Assembly (NCBI GenBank): GCA_945957305.1
Contig: CAMFLN010000001.1
Span: 1-22,427 of the forward strand
Origin: an uncultured Planctomycetaceae bacterium
GTDB lineage: Bacteria; Planctomycetota; Planctomycetia; Pirellulales; JACPPG01
Direction: 5' to 3'
DNA: 22,427 nt
In this document: positions 1 through 8,069 of the stretch, one piece after another
Layout: every line of letters starts with the position of its first letter
Position numbering within the stretch: the first letter of the stretch is position 1
Made by a program: the position numbers and the translations under genes
The notes under the pieces: model-generated
Told to the model about the DNA's origin: nothing
What the model saw: only the letters and a program-made list of their open reading frames with translations
Databases searched by the model: none

Positions 1-1
1 G

Positions 2-1243
2 AGCCACGTCGACACCTTCGACTACAAACCGGAATTGCTGCGGCTGCACGGCAAATCGCTGGTTTCCGACGAACGCCCCGACGTCTTTTTCGGTCAGGTC
101 GGTTTGCTGCGAGCCCCTGATTGGAAATTCCGCCAGCACGGCCAAAGCGGGCTGTGGGTCAGCGAACTATTTCCGCACCTCGCCACCGTGGCGGATGAGT
201 TGACCGTCATTCACTCGATGTTCGCCGAAACGTCCAACCATACGCCAGCCATGTTCCAGCAGAACACCGGCTTTCGGCTGAATGGTTTTCCCGTGCTGGG
301 AAGTTGGCTCTCGTACGGCTTGGGCTGCGAGATCGACAACTTGCCGGCGTTTGTCGTGATTCCTGACGCGCGCGAATTCCCGGCCGGCGGCTCGATCAAC
401 TGGACCAACGGATTTTTGCCGGCGCGACATCAGGGAGTGGTCATGCGTGCCGCGGGCAATCCGATCGACGACTTGTTCCCCGCGACGTCGATCCCCCCGG
501 ACGCCGAAGTCGCCACGCGCAACCTGCTCGGCACGATGAATGCGCGGCATCTCGCCGAGCACCAAGGCGCCGATCCCCTGGCGGCGCGCTTGCAAGCATA
601 TGAAATGGCGGCGCGAATGCAGTTGGCTGTGCCCGAGGTTGCCGCGCTCGACCAGGAAACCGCGACCACGCAGGAAATGTACGGACTCTCTGGGAACGAG
701 ACGCGCGATTTCGGTCGCGCTTGCCTGATGGCGCGACGACTGCTGGAACGGGGCGTGCGGTTCGTGCAGCTTTTTTCCGGAGGAACGTTTGGCAGCCCGC
801 GCCGCAACTGGGATGGGCATGAGGACATGGTCAAAAACCACGGTCAGGAGGCGCTGCGCATCGATCAACCGGTCGCCGCGCTACTGCGCGACCTGCGGCA
901 ACGCGGCATGCTGGACGATACGCTGGTGCTATTCACCACCGAGTTCGGTCGCACTCCTTTTACGCAATCGGCGGCCGATACGGTGGGCAAGGGACGCGAC
1001 CACAACCAATACGGCTTTACCGTCTGGATGGCCGGGGCAGGCCTAAGGCACGGAATGACCTACGGTGCGACCGACGACGTGGGCTATCGGGCTGTGGATC
1101 AGCGCGTTCACTGGCACGATTTCCACGCCACGGTGCTGCATCTGCTGGGAATCGATCACGAGCGGCTGACCTACTACCACAACGGAATTCGCCGCCGTCT
1201 GACCAACGTACATGGGCAGGTCGTCCACGAACTTCTGGCGTGA
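2..1243 (+). CDS. DUF1501 family protein (sulfatase-like fold), 5'-truncated
   Basis: The reading frame is open from base 2, so the gene's start lies outside the window. The first residues read SHVDTFDYKPEL, which matches the family signature GGPSHxDTFDxKP that normally lies about 60-80 residues after a Tat signal. Further family marks are TEFGRTPF near base 940, GRDHN near 995, and the C-terminal block DVGYRAVDQRVHWHDFHAT followed by LLGIDHERLTYYHNG. DUF1501 proteins are alkaline-phosphatase/sulfatase-superfamily relatives, very abundant in Planctomycetota and mostly exported. They are usually encoded beside a DUF1549/DUF1553 cytochrome gene, which would be upstream and out of view. The substrate is unknown. 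The ttg at base 35 is in frame but is not a plausible start, because the conserved signature precedes it. Confidence 0.93.
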   Translation, partial: SHVDTFDYKPELLRLHGKSLVSDERPDVFFGQVGLLRAPDWKFRQHGQSGLWVSELFPHLATVADELTVIHSMFAETSNHTPAMFQQNTGFRLNGFPVLGSWLSYGLGCEIDNLPAFVVIPDAREFPAGGSINWTNGFLPARHQGVVMRAAGNPIDDLFPATSIPPDAEVATRNLLGTMNARHLAEHQGADPLAARLQAYEMAARMQLAVPEVAALDQETATTQEMYGLSGNETRDFGRACLMARRLLERGVRFVQLFSGGTFGSPRRNWDGHEDMVKNHGQEALRIDQPVAALLRDLRQRGMLDDTLVLFTTEFGRTPFTQSAADTVGKGRDHNQYGFTVWMAGAGLRHGMTYGATDDVGYRAVDQRVHWHDFHATVLHLLGIDHERLTYYHNGIRRRLTNVHGQVVHELLA

Positions 1244-1286
1244 TTTTCCCTTCAAATATTGTGCGTGGCCCAACGAACAACAGTTA

Positions 1287-1313
1287 GCCGCCAGGTTCCT
1301 TGCGGCCGGCGGC
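1287..1313. terminator. GC-rich hairpin between convergent genes (weak terminator candidate)
   Basis: GCCGCC at 1287-1292 pairs with GGCGGC at 1308-1313 around a 15-base loop. An alternative pairing, GCCGC with GCGGC at 1302-1306, is also possible. It sits between the end of the DUF1501 gene and the end of the convergent small gene. There is no T-run on either side, so intrinsic termination is not assured. Confidence 0.3.
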
Positions 1314-1330
1314 GCGCTTACATCCGTTAA

Positions 1331-1624
1331 CTATGTCCCGTAGGGCTTCCCCAGCGACCCTAGCGCGTTGAGCAATTCCTGGATTGCCTGAATTTGCTCA
1401 AAGTATGTGACGTCGTCGGGGACGCCGCTCCGCTCCTCCATCTCGGCGCTCACCGGGCTCTTGCCGGTCGTTTCGACAATGTCGAAATAGAGTGTCCAAG
1501 CATATTTGGCCGCGATTCTTGTCAATTTATCCCGCTGCTCGGCCGGCGCCGACTGATCGCGGGCTTCGGCCACTAAGTCACGCAGGATATTCGCACAATG
1601 TGCTTGCCGGATTCCTGACTCCAT
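1331..1624 (-). CDS. Small hypothetical protein (97 aa)
   Basis: I do not recognise this protein. The start is placed at the ATG read from 1624-1622, because an AGGAGGG ribosome-binding site (complement of 1631-1637) lies six bases upstream. The frame stays open to 1735, but that longer start has no comparable site. The product is soluble-looking and mostly helical, with charged stretches such as LVAEARDQSAPAEQRDKL and a C-terminal segment FEQIQAIQELLNALGSL. There is no signal peptide or membrane segment. It faces away from the DUF4112 gene, with about 180 bases between the starts that should hold both promoters. The strong ribosome-binding site supports a real gene; the function is unknown. 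Confidence 0.62.
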   Translation of the reverse strand: MESGIRQAHCANILRDLVAEARDQSAPAEQRDKLTRIAAKYAWTLYFDIVETTGKSPVSAEMEERSGVPDDVTYFEQIQAIQELLNALGSLGKPYGT

Positions 1625-1804
1625 TTCTTTCCCTCCTAATTTGCTCAATGGCGCCGGCATAACTCGACGTCCGCCCTTTGCGAATTCGATGCCAATCTCT
1701 TCCGACGGTCGCGAAAATAGGCACGCGAAATGCACTAAAGTGATCGCCGTGTTTACCCGTCAAAGCGGCAGTCGCCGCTCAGAAATATCAGCGGAGTTAC
1801 TTAC

Positions 1805-2341
1805 ATGCAACCTGCGAGCAAAGCACGCCCCATTATTCCCACGATTGTTGTGCGCGAAAGGGGCACCACAGCGCGACAGCAAGACTTGGCCGAACTTGAT
1901 CGGATCGCACAGTGGATGGACTCGGCGTTTGAAATTCCCGGCGTCGGGATCCGCTTTGGTTTCGATTCCCTGCTCGGCTTGCTGCCTGGTCTCGGCGACG
2001 CCCTGACGTCACTCGTTTCTCTCTACATTATCGGCATGGCCAGCCGCCACGGCGTACCGCGGGTAACCCTGATGAGAATGGGCTTGAATGTCATCGTTGA
2101 CGGGCTGCTCGGCTCCGTCCCCTTGCTCGGGGACGTGTTCGACGTCTTTTGGAAATCCAACAAATGGAATGTCGCGCTGCTGCAACGGCATCTCGCCGAA
2201 CACCCGCGGGTTCGTCGAAGGGCCACAGCCGCCGACTGGCTCTTTGTCTTGGGTTTGATCTCGCTGTTGGCACTGGCTGTCGCCGGCGGGATCACATGCA
2301 CGGTCCTGGCATGGCGAGGAATTGCGCAGCTGCTGAGTTAA
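1805..2341 (+). CDS. DUF4112 domain-containing membrane protein
   Basis: This 178-residue protein carries the DUF4112 core at about residues 27-120. It begins LDRIAQWMDSAFEIPGVGIR, continues with LLGLLPGLGDALT (56-68), and a second related motif, LLGSVPLLGDVFD (101-113). The pair LLGxxPxLGD looks like an internal duplication. Hydrophobic stretches at about 65-78 and a clear membrane helix at 144-170 (WLFVLGLISLLALAVAGGI) place it in the inner membrane. The ATG at 1805 is preceded by GGAG nine bases upstream. The family is widespread in bacteria and its function is not established. It is followed by about 200 bases without a convincing gene, so it seems to be transcribed alone. Confidence 0.88.
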   Translation: MQPASKARPIIPTIVVRERGTTARQQDLAELDRIAQWMDSAFEIPGVGIRFGFDSLLGLLPGLGDALTSLVSLYIIGMASRHGVPRVTLMRMGLNVIVDGLLGSVPLLGDVFDVFWKSNKWNVALLQRHLAEHPRVRRRATAADWLFVLGLISLLALAVAGGITCTVLAWRGIAQLLS

Positions 2342-2545
2342 GAAGTGTCAGCGGAACAGGTTTTTCTCCTAGATTCGCGTGATGTCGGCTGCAGAGCTTG
2401 GTCTCGCAGCGACCACGCGGCCGATCTGGAAATGGCCAGCGAACGCGCTGCCAGTCCGGTCGTATGACGGGAAATTGGCCGGCACAGCGTTTGCTATTGG
2501 TGATTCAGCCGTGGGCTCGCCAGACTCCTTTTCGCGTGAATCTTC

Positions 2546-4906
2546 ATGAAGTCGTTCATTGGCCCAACTTTTCGGGCTGTCCTCGTCACTCTCGTCATCA
2601 CGGTCACTGTGCGCTGCGTTGTGGCACAAGCGGCGGCGGCCGGCAGCCCCTCGAAAGCGCATGCGCTGGTCGAGCAACGCGCGAAGATTGCGGAAGAAAT
2701 CGCATCTCTCGACGCCGGGTCAAAGGAGGCCGATACGGACGAGGGGGGGGCCACCAAAGACCAGCGTCAGGATCGAATCGCGGAATTGCGGGCGCTCGAC
2801 GCCATCTACGCCCAACACCAGGTGCGCTTGCAGGAACGTGATCAGCTTGAGGAGAAGAAGAAGGAAGTTGAGCGGGCGATCGACGCGCTCGATAAGTTTG
2901 CGCCGGACGAACCGAAACCGTATTCGTTCCTGTTATACGATTCGTTGAAGGACCAGCTGGCCGTTGAAGTGGAAAAGGCGAAAACTCTTGACGCCGACGT
3001 CAAATCGGCTCACAAGCAGTTAGCCGCGGCGCATAAATCCTTGGATGATTCAGCGTCGGAACAAAAATCCCCTCCTACGGCCGACCATGGTGAACCACTT
3101 GCCGACTTGCACGGCAATCTGCAGGTTCAGTATCAACATGCATTGGTGGCGCTGCGTGAGACGGAAGTCGAAGTCAACGACTTGCGCGCAGCAATCTGCG
3201 AGGCGCGCCAGAAGGAGCTTTCGCAAAAGCTCAAAGTCATCGAAAAGGACGTCGCCTTTTCGGCCGCGGATCGCGATAAGCAACTCGAAGCGGTCGCAGA
3301 AGCGTCGGAGCGCCTGAAGGCGCAGCGGCGCGAAGTTGAATCACAATTGCAACAGGTCACGTCCAGCGAATCGGCCGCCCCCGAAAAGCTAGCGAATGCC
3401 CGTGCGGGCCAAGCTGAGCAGCGGTCTGCGGTGGCTGCCTGGCAGGCGGCGGCCGACGCCTACGAGTCGCAACTCGTGATTTTGGACGAGCGGATCGAAT
3501 GGCAGTCGCGTGTGCGGCGCCTGTGGCGGCGTCGTTACGAGATCGCAGCCAAGCAAGCGGACGCCGCACGTATCAACGCCTGGCGCGACGACCTGACGGA
3601 ATTTCGCGACGACCTGGGCACTAACATCAGCTCGATCGAATCGCGCCGCAGCGCCGTGCTGGCTACGCCCCCGCAAGCCGGCGCTGCCGCTGCCAATACC
3701 ACTCCCCCGCCTCCGGCCGAGAAAGAGGGAGAGGAGACACCGGAGCAGGGGCCACGGCTACAGGAAAAAAGCTCGCGACAGTTTGCCGAATTCTGCGTGG
3801 CCAGCATCGCCGAAGCTCATGGCATCGAGCGCTTGATTGCGCGCTTTGACGAAGAGCTCGCCGCCCAATTGCCAGAAACCACGGAACCTTGGCTAGGCGT
3901 GCCAGCGGTCGATAGGTTACTGGGATACAAGATCGTGGGGGACGACGAGCATTCCGTCAAATTTGGCACACTGGTCGTGCTGTTGTTCTACGTGGTCGCA
4001 GGAGTCTTCGTTGCTTGGGCTGTCAGCCGCGTCTTTCGCATGCTGATCTTGCGCCATTTTCGCTTGCATCGCGGCAAAGCCGACGCCATTCATTCGATTT
4101 TGTTCTACTCCCTCTGCATCCTGTTCGGCGTCCTGGCCTTTCGCATGCTCGACATCCCGCTGGCGGCCTTCGCGTTCCTGGGGGGCGCCGCGGCCATTGC
4201 GGTTGGCTTTGGCAGCCAGGACATCATGAACAATTTCATGAGCGGCATCATCCTGCTGGCCGAGCAACCGATTCGCGTCGGCGATATCGTGACGCTCGGC
4301 AAAGTCTCGGGCGTCGTTTTGCATATCGGTTTGCGCAGTACGCGGCTGCAAACCGAGGCCAACCACGAAGTGATCGTCCCCAACAAGACGCTGCTCGACG
4401 AGCAGATTACCAACTTCACGCTGACCGATAACATCGTGCAAGTGTCGGCCGTGATCACGCTGGATCGCGAGACCAAAATCGCCGAAGCCAAAGATAACAT
4501 CTTGAAGGTCGTGTTTGCCCATCCGGTCGTCGTCAAATCGATGCAACCGCTGGTGCTGGTCAAGGAAATTGACAACTACTGGTTGACCTTCGAAGTACGC
4601 TTCTGGATTCAATACAACAATTTCCAGCAATCGGCGGTCGTCCAAAGCCAGATTATGGAAATTGTCGGCGATCTCTACAGACCGCTCACGGACGAAGAGA
4701 AAGCGGCCAAGGCCGCGAGCGCAACGGGAAATGCGCCTTCCGCCGAATCTTCCCCGGAGGGGGATGTTCCGCTGGAGCCGGAAGCGGACCTGCAACCGGC
4801 GAGTGCGAACGCGAGCAATGATAGTGAGCCCCCACTGCTGCAAAGCGCCCAAGCCAAATATCTGTCGCGCAAACTGATTCGCAAAATCGCGCAGCATCCG
4901 CACTAG
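2546..4906 (+). CDS. Large MscS-family mechanosensitive ion channel with coiled-coil N-terminus
   Basis: This 786-residue protein is predicted to sit in the inner membrane and release solutes under membrane tension. A signal-peptide-like N-terminus (about 1-30, ending VVAQAAAAG) is followed by about 400 residues of charged heptad-like helix rich in Glu, Lys, Ala and Gln, probably periplasmic. Membrane helices lie at about 473-502, 514-539 and 540-571. The last is the MscS pore helix with GGAAAIAVGFGSQDIMNNF, followed by the signature PIRVGDIVTLGKVSG and the beta-domain motif EVIVPNKTLLDEQITNF. An acidic, Ala/Ser/Pro-rich tail begins near 715. The layout resembles MscK/YbdG-type large channels; MscS itself has about 286 residues. 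The start codon has no strong Shine-Dalgarno sequence. The last bases are 42 bases from the end of the convergent HAD/ATPase gene. Confidence 0.93.
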   Translation: MKSFIGPTFRAVLVTLVITVTVRCVVAQAAAAGSPSKAHALVEQRAKIAEEIASLDAGSKEADTDEGGATKDQRQDRIAELRALDAIYAQHQVRLQERDQLEEKKKEVERAIDALDKFAPDEPKPYSFLLYDSLKDQLAVEVEKAKTLDADVKSAHKQLAAAHKSLDDSASEQKSPPTADHGEPLADLHGNLQVQYQHALVALRETEVEVNDLRAAICEARQKELSQKLKVIEKDVAFSAADRDKQLEAVAEASERLKAQRREVESQLQQVTSSESAAPEKLANARAGQAEQRSAVAAWQAAADAYESQLVILDERIEWQSRVRRLWRRRYEIAAKQADAARINAWRDDLTEFRDDLGTNISSIESRRSAVLATPPQAGAAAANTTPPPPAEKEGEETPEQGPRLQEKSSRQFAEFCVASIAEAHGIERLIARFDEELAAQLPETTEPWLGVPAVDRLLGYKIVGDDEHSVKFGTLVVLLFYVVAGVFVAWAVSRVFRMLILRHFRLHRGKADAIHSILFYSLCILFGVLAFRMLDIPLAAFAFLGGAAAIAVGFGSQDIMNNFMSGIILLAEQPIRVGDIVTLGKVSGVVLHIGLRSTRLQTEANHEVIVPNKTLLDEQITNFTLTDNIVQVSAVITLDRETKIAEAKDNILKVVFAHPVVVKSMQPLVLVKEIDNYWLTFEVRFWIQYNNFQQSAVVQSQIMEIVGDLYRPLTDEEKAAKAASATGNAPSAESSPEGDVPLEPEADLQPASANASNDSEPPLLQSAQAKYLSRKLIRKIAQHPH

Positions 4907-4948
4907 GACAAACCGACCCACGCTTCCTTCGCTTTTGCCGCCCGGCTC

Positions 4949-6664
4949 TTACTGGGGTGTCGCTGGAAGAGAGTACGCGGCTTGGATCAATTCGGCAATT
5001 TCGCGGCGACTGTCCCCTGGCCCCAAGTCCCCCTTCGTTTCGACATCTGCAATTGAGTCGGCGAGCGACTCGTCCTTGACCGCCCCGCGAATCCATTGCG
5101 AGTAATCGCCCCGTTGGCGATGGAATGTCCATGTTTCGTCGTCAACGCCGGTGGCAATTTGCACGAACAGCGACAGGTTTTGCGCTCGCAGATTAAGCCG
5201 TCCCCCGACGCCGCGGAAATAGAAACTCCGGTCGTCCCCCAAGTCCCCCTCGGCATATTTGTGATGATGCCGGCGGCGCTGCTGGTGCGGTTCGTCAGGG
5301 CGGAAAACCACGACTGCCTGGTCGACCTGCCAGAGCACCGCTTCGTTCGGCGAGATCGTCGCTGGAAGCTGCGGCGCCGCGCGATCCACCGCCTGGCAAA
5401 AGCTGCGGATCGCCTCTGGACCTTCGGCGCCCACAGCGATCACGACGGAAATCGTGTCGAGCACTACACGGCGCACCGCAGGCGGCTCGACCGTGACCAG
5501 TAACAACCCCTCGGGCTGTTGCGTCAGGGCAAGCGCAACAGTGTCGTGCGCGGCAGGCAGCACATGATGCGCTTCGTCGACCACCAGCCAATGCGGGCGG
5601 CCGGAGTTGGCCCGCAAGTGCTGCAAATGTGTGAGCAATTTCGTGAACTCGGCAGGCCGATCGAGGGCCGGCACATCGCTGAGGTTGACGATGGCACTTT
5701 TGTCGGAAGTCTGTAGCAGGTGAACGACCTCCTCGATGTTCGGTGGCTGTTTGCCGGTACCAAAGCGAATCGCCTGCTCGCTGCCCGGGTAGTCCCCCTC
5801 GGGCGCGACGATGCAAAACTGAAACGCGTCTTCCTGCAATCGTTCGACAAATGTGGCGGCCAAGGTCGATTTGCCGCTCCCTGAGCGCCCGCAGATGAGC
5901 ACATTGGCCCGATTCGAACGGATTTCGACCGGCGTTCCCTCCTCCAAGGCTCCCAGCCGCAGATGATGCCGCACCAGCGTGTTGTCCAAGCTGGCCAGGT
6001 CGTCGCTCACCAGGCGATCGATCAGCTCGATGACCCCACCGCCGTGGTCCCCGGCCGTTATGAGATCAGCGCGCTCTTTGAGACTCGGCAGCGCGTTGGC
6101 CACAGCGACGGACGCTTCGCAAGTCTCCAAAAAAGCGTGGTCGTTTTCGGCATCTCCCACGCCCACGCAGTTGTGCGGCGAGATGCCCAATTCCGCCAAC
6201 GCGGCACGCAGGCCACTGGCTTTGTTCAAACCCGAGGGGAGGATCATGACCGCCCCTTTGTTGAAGATGACCTGCAATTCGAGCCCCAGCTCACGAATCG
6301 CGGCCAGGACCGTGTCTTCGTGCGGTTGCCAGGTGGCGATGATCGTGTGTCCCACCGAGATGGGCGCCACACCTCGCGCGCGGAGCATTGCTAAGAGTTG
6401 TACATCCGGCGGATCGCACAGCAGCTTGATAGCGCGCGTTTTGGGCCAGTACAACAGGCCGCCGTTTTCGGCCACGACCCCGTCGAATAATTCGTCGAGG
6501 TCAGGCAATACGGTGCGCAAATCTTCCAACTCGCGCCCGGTTACCAACAGCAACTTTCGGCCGGAGGCGCGCAGCCGCTGAAATGCCTGTCGAGTCGCCT
6601 CATCGACGCGACCATCGTGGGCGATCGTCCCGTCGTAATCACAGGCCAGAACGAAATATCGCAC
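4949..6664 (-). CDS. HAD-IIB type phosphatase fused to a P-loop (HerA/DUF87-like) ATPase
   Basis: This 571-residue cytosolic protein has two clear enzyme parts. Residues 1-215 form a HAD phosphatase: motif I CDYDGT with D9 and D11, motif II VTGR with T42, motif III lysine near K148, and motif IV GVGDAEND with D171 and D175. This is the Cof/sucrose-phosphatase branch, acting on sugar phosphates or similar. Residues 225-445 form a P-loop ATPase with Walker A GRSGSGKST (259-267) and Walker B HWLVVDEAHH (D363, E364). After a basic, His-rich linker (451-460, QQRRRHHHKY), residues 470-545 contain YFRG, LNLRAQNL and RGDYSQWI. These are reminiscent of the DUF5752-type segment found with sugar-metabolism proteins; I am unsure of that match. 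The start is a GTG at 6664 preceded by GAGGGGTGAAGG. It lies 41 bases after the sugar-kinase gene on the same strand, so the two are probably co-transcribed. Confidence 0.88.
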   Translation of the reverse strand: MRYFVLACDYDGTIAHDGRVDEATRQAFQRLRASGRKLLLVTGRELEDLRTVLPDLDELFDGVVAENGGLLYWPKTRAIKLLCDPPDVQLLAMLRARGVAPISVGHTIIATWQPHEDTVLAAIRELGLELQVIFNKGAVMILPSGLNKASGLRAALAELGISPHNCVGVGDAENDHAFLETCEASVAVANALPSLKERADLITAGDHGGGVIELIDRLVSDDLASLDNTLVRHHLRLGALEEGTPVEIRSNRANVLICGRSGSGKSTLAATFVERLQEDAFQFCIVAPEGDYPGSEQAIRFGTGKQPPNIEEVVHLLQTSDKSAIVNLSDVPALDRPAEFTKLLTHLQHLRANSGRPHWLVVDEAHHVLPAAHDTVALALTQQPEGLLLVTVEPPAVRRVVLDTISVVIAVGAEGPEAIRSFCQAVDRAAPQLPATISPNEAVLWQVDQAVVVFRPDEPHQQRRRHHHKYAEGDLGDDRSFYFRGVGGRLNLRAQNLSLFVQIATGVDDETWTFHRQRGDYSQWIRGAVKDESLADSIADVETKGDLGPGDSRREIAELIQAAYSLPATPQ

Positions 6665-6705
6665 GTACCTTCACCCCTCAGAGATGCGATCGGATTCGGA
6701 TACGG

Positions 6706-7416
6706 TTACTGGGCGGCACTCGAGGTCGCGGCGACCACCGAGAGATTCGACTGCTCGACGGGCTCCGGGTACCACATCTTCAAACCGCCAAAGTAGGCGT
6801 TCTGATTTCCGCCGCGCCGGCACCCTTCCGGCAACTCCTCTAGATGCTTTGCATTACCGCCGCCGAGGACGACGTAGTCGGCGAGAAATGCCGCCTTAAG
6901 GGTCACGGCTGCTTCACTGACCGCGCGGGACCAGCATTTTTTGCCGTGGAGTTCGAAGCCCTTGCGACTGAGGTAATGCTCGAACGTTTCGCCGCCGCAA
7001 AATTTGAGATGCCCCAGGGCCAGCGGTGCGAAGTAGCCGTCTCCGACGTAAACGCTCCCCATGCTCGTCCCCAGCCCCAGGTACAGCATGCGGCCTCCGT
7101 CATAGCTGCCCAAGGCTTGCATGCAGGCGTCATTCATGATCCGGGTAGGGACGCCAAAGGCCTCGGCAAAGTCGAAGTCGACCCACCCTTCCCCAAGGTT
7201 GTACGGCTCGCTCGCCGGACGGCCGTGGTGCACCAGCCCGGGAAATCCGAGCGAAACACGATCGAATACGGCGCCGTTCAACAGTTTGTCGATTTCCGCC
7301 AGCATCGACCGTGGGGTCAATGACTTGCCGGAGGGAAATTTCAACTTATTCGCAGCTCCGGTGGTCCACATTTTCACATTTGTCCCACCGATATCAATGA
7401 CCAGAACGTTCGTCAC
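6706..7416 (-). CDS. ROK-family sugar kinase, polyphosphate-glucokinase-like
   Basis: This protein probably phosphorylates glucose or a related sugar in the cytosol. It has the ATPase-fold phosphate-1 motif DIGGTNVK at 8-15, a putative catalytic Asp in IMNDACMQ (N95, D96), the phosphate-2 region LGLGTSMGS at 113-121, a sugar-contact motif ALGHLKF at 133-139, and LGGGNAK at 184-190. The length (236 residues), the ALGH motif and the absence of the CxCGxxGC zinc site of classical ROK kinases favour the PPGK group, which can use polyphosphate; donor specificity cannot be read from the sequence. I chose the GTG at 7416, with GGGGGA five bases upstream and four residues before the conserved strand. 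The frame extends to 7566, but the extra residues look non-coding and overlap an inverted repeat. It is the first gene of a cluster with the HAD/ATPase gene. Confidence 0.84.
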   Translation of the reverse strand: MTNVLVIDIGGTNVKMWTTGAANKLKFPSGKSLTPRSMLAEIDKLLNGAVFDRVSLGFPGLVHHGRPASEPYNLGEGWVDFDFAEAFGVPTRIMNDACMQALGSYDGGRMLYLGLGTSMGSVYVGDGYFAPLALGHLKFCGGETFEHYLSRKGFELHGKKCWSRAVSEAAVTLKAAFLADYVVLGGGNAKHLEELPEGCRRGGNQNAYFGGLKMWYPEPVEQSNLSVVAATSSAAQ

Positions 7417-7505
7417 GAGAGTCCCCCGCGCTATTGAGATGTCTGCGCAAAGACAAGAGATCGCTTTGTGCGCCGCGCAACGCACTGGAATGACCCATGC
7501 GAACG

Positions 7506-7568
7506 CCGTGCCAGAATCCCGCGCAGCCGCTGCCCGCGGAACCCAGGTTCCCAACCGTTCTGGCATGG
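7506..7568. repeat. Nested inverted repeat (multi-branch hairpin) in a divergent intergenic region
   Basis: The outer arms CCGTGCCAGAAT (7506-7517) and GTTCTGGCATGG (7557-7568) pair over 12 positions with two G-T wobbles. Inside, CCGCG (7519-7523) pairs with CGCGG (7535-7539), and GGAAC (7538-7542) with GTTCC (7547-7551). The two inner stems share two bases and so compete. The element lies between the divergent sugar-kinase and small-secreted-protein genes, 47 bases before the latter's ATG. Confidence 0.55.
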
Positions 7569-7614
7569 TTTCTGCAATTCGTATCGGTTAACAGGAACAA
7601 CAGGAGGCGGTTAG

Positions 7615-8064
7615 ATGTTAAACGGCTTAATAATTTCACTGGCGTGCGGCCTGCGCCTGATAGCTGGCGCCCCGTCCGTCGAAGCGGCCCAAGTCGCCAA
7701 GACGTACACCTACGCCGGCCCCTGGAAAACCACTAACCGTAAGCTCGACGGCAAAATGACCTGTGTCATTACTCCGGTCTGGAACCAACGCTGGCAAGGC
7801 CGGTTCTACGGTACGTGGCAAGGTGTGGATTTCGACTACTCGGTCAACTTCCAGGGACCGCCCGACGATTTGCGCGGCACCGCAACGATCGATGGCGCAC
7901 TTTATGATTGGCGCGGTCGCATTAATGGGCAGCGATTCCGCGCTAACTTTACCGGATCGCGGTATGAAGGCTCGTTCGACTTGCAAAGAGTCTCGGCGCC
8001 AGCCGTAGCGGACGAAATGCGACCACCTGCGGCAGCGGCTGCCCAGGGGAAACTGGCTCGGTAA
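7615..8064 (+). CDS. Small secreted hypothetical protein
   Basis: This 149-residue protein has a signal peptide at 1-24 (hydrophobic SLACGLRLIAG, likely cleaved at VEA-A). The mature part is rich in aromatic residues and beta-type patterns: YAGPWKTTNRKLDGKM, WQGRFYGTWQGVDFDYSVNF and FRANFTGSRYEGSFDL. It looks like a small beta-sandwich or beta-barrel protein acting outside the cytoplasmic membrane. Similar short secreted proteins with a W-K-T-T-N-R opening seem familiar from planctomycetes, but I know of no assigned function. The ATG is preceded by AGGAGG with seven bases of spacing, the clearest ribosome-binding site in this part of the window. The C-terminal 20 residues are Ala/Pro-rich and probably disordered. 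Confidence 0.75.
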   Translation: MLNGLIISLACGLRLIAGAPSVEAAQVAKTYTYAGPWKTTNRKLDGKMTCVITPVWNQRWQGRFYGTWQGVDFDYSVNFQGPPDDLRGTATIDGALYDWRGRINGQRFRANFTGSRYEGSFDLQRVSAPAVADEMRPPAAAAAQGKLAR

Positions 8065-8069
8065 CGAAC

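Noticed and set aside
2398..2841. Plus-strand open frame of 147 codons between the DUF4112 and channel genes
   Set aside because: It overlaps the channel's N-terminus in another frame and is Arg/Gly/Pro-rich with no domain or ribosome-binding site. The 200-base gap before the channel appears non-coding.
3917..4921. Long minus-strand open frame (334 codons) opposite the mechanosensitive channel
   Set aside because: It is antisense to the most conserved part of the MscS gene, and its His/Gln/Asp-rich composition is typical of a mirrored high-GC frame.
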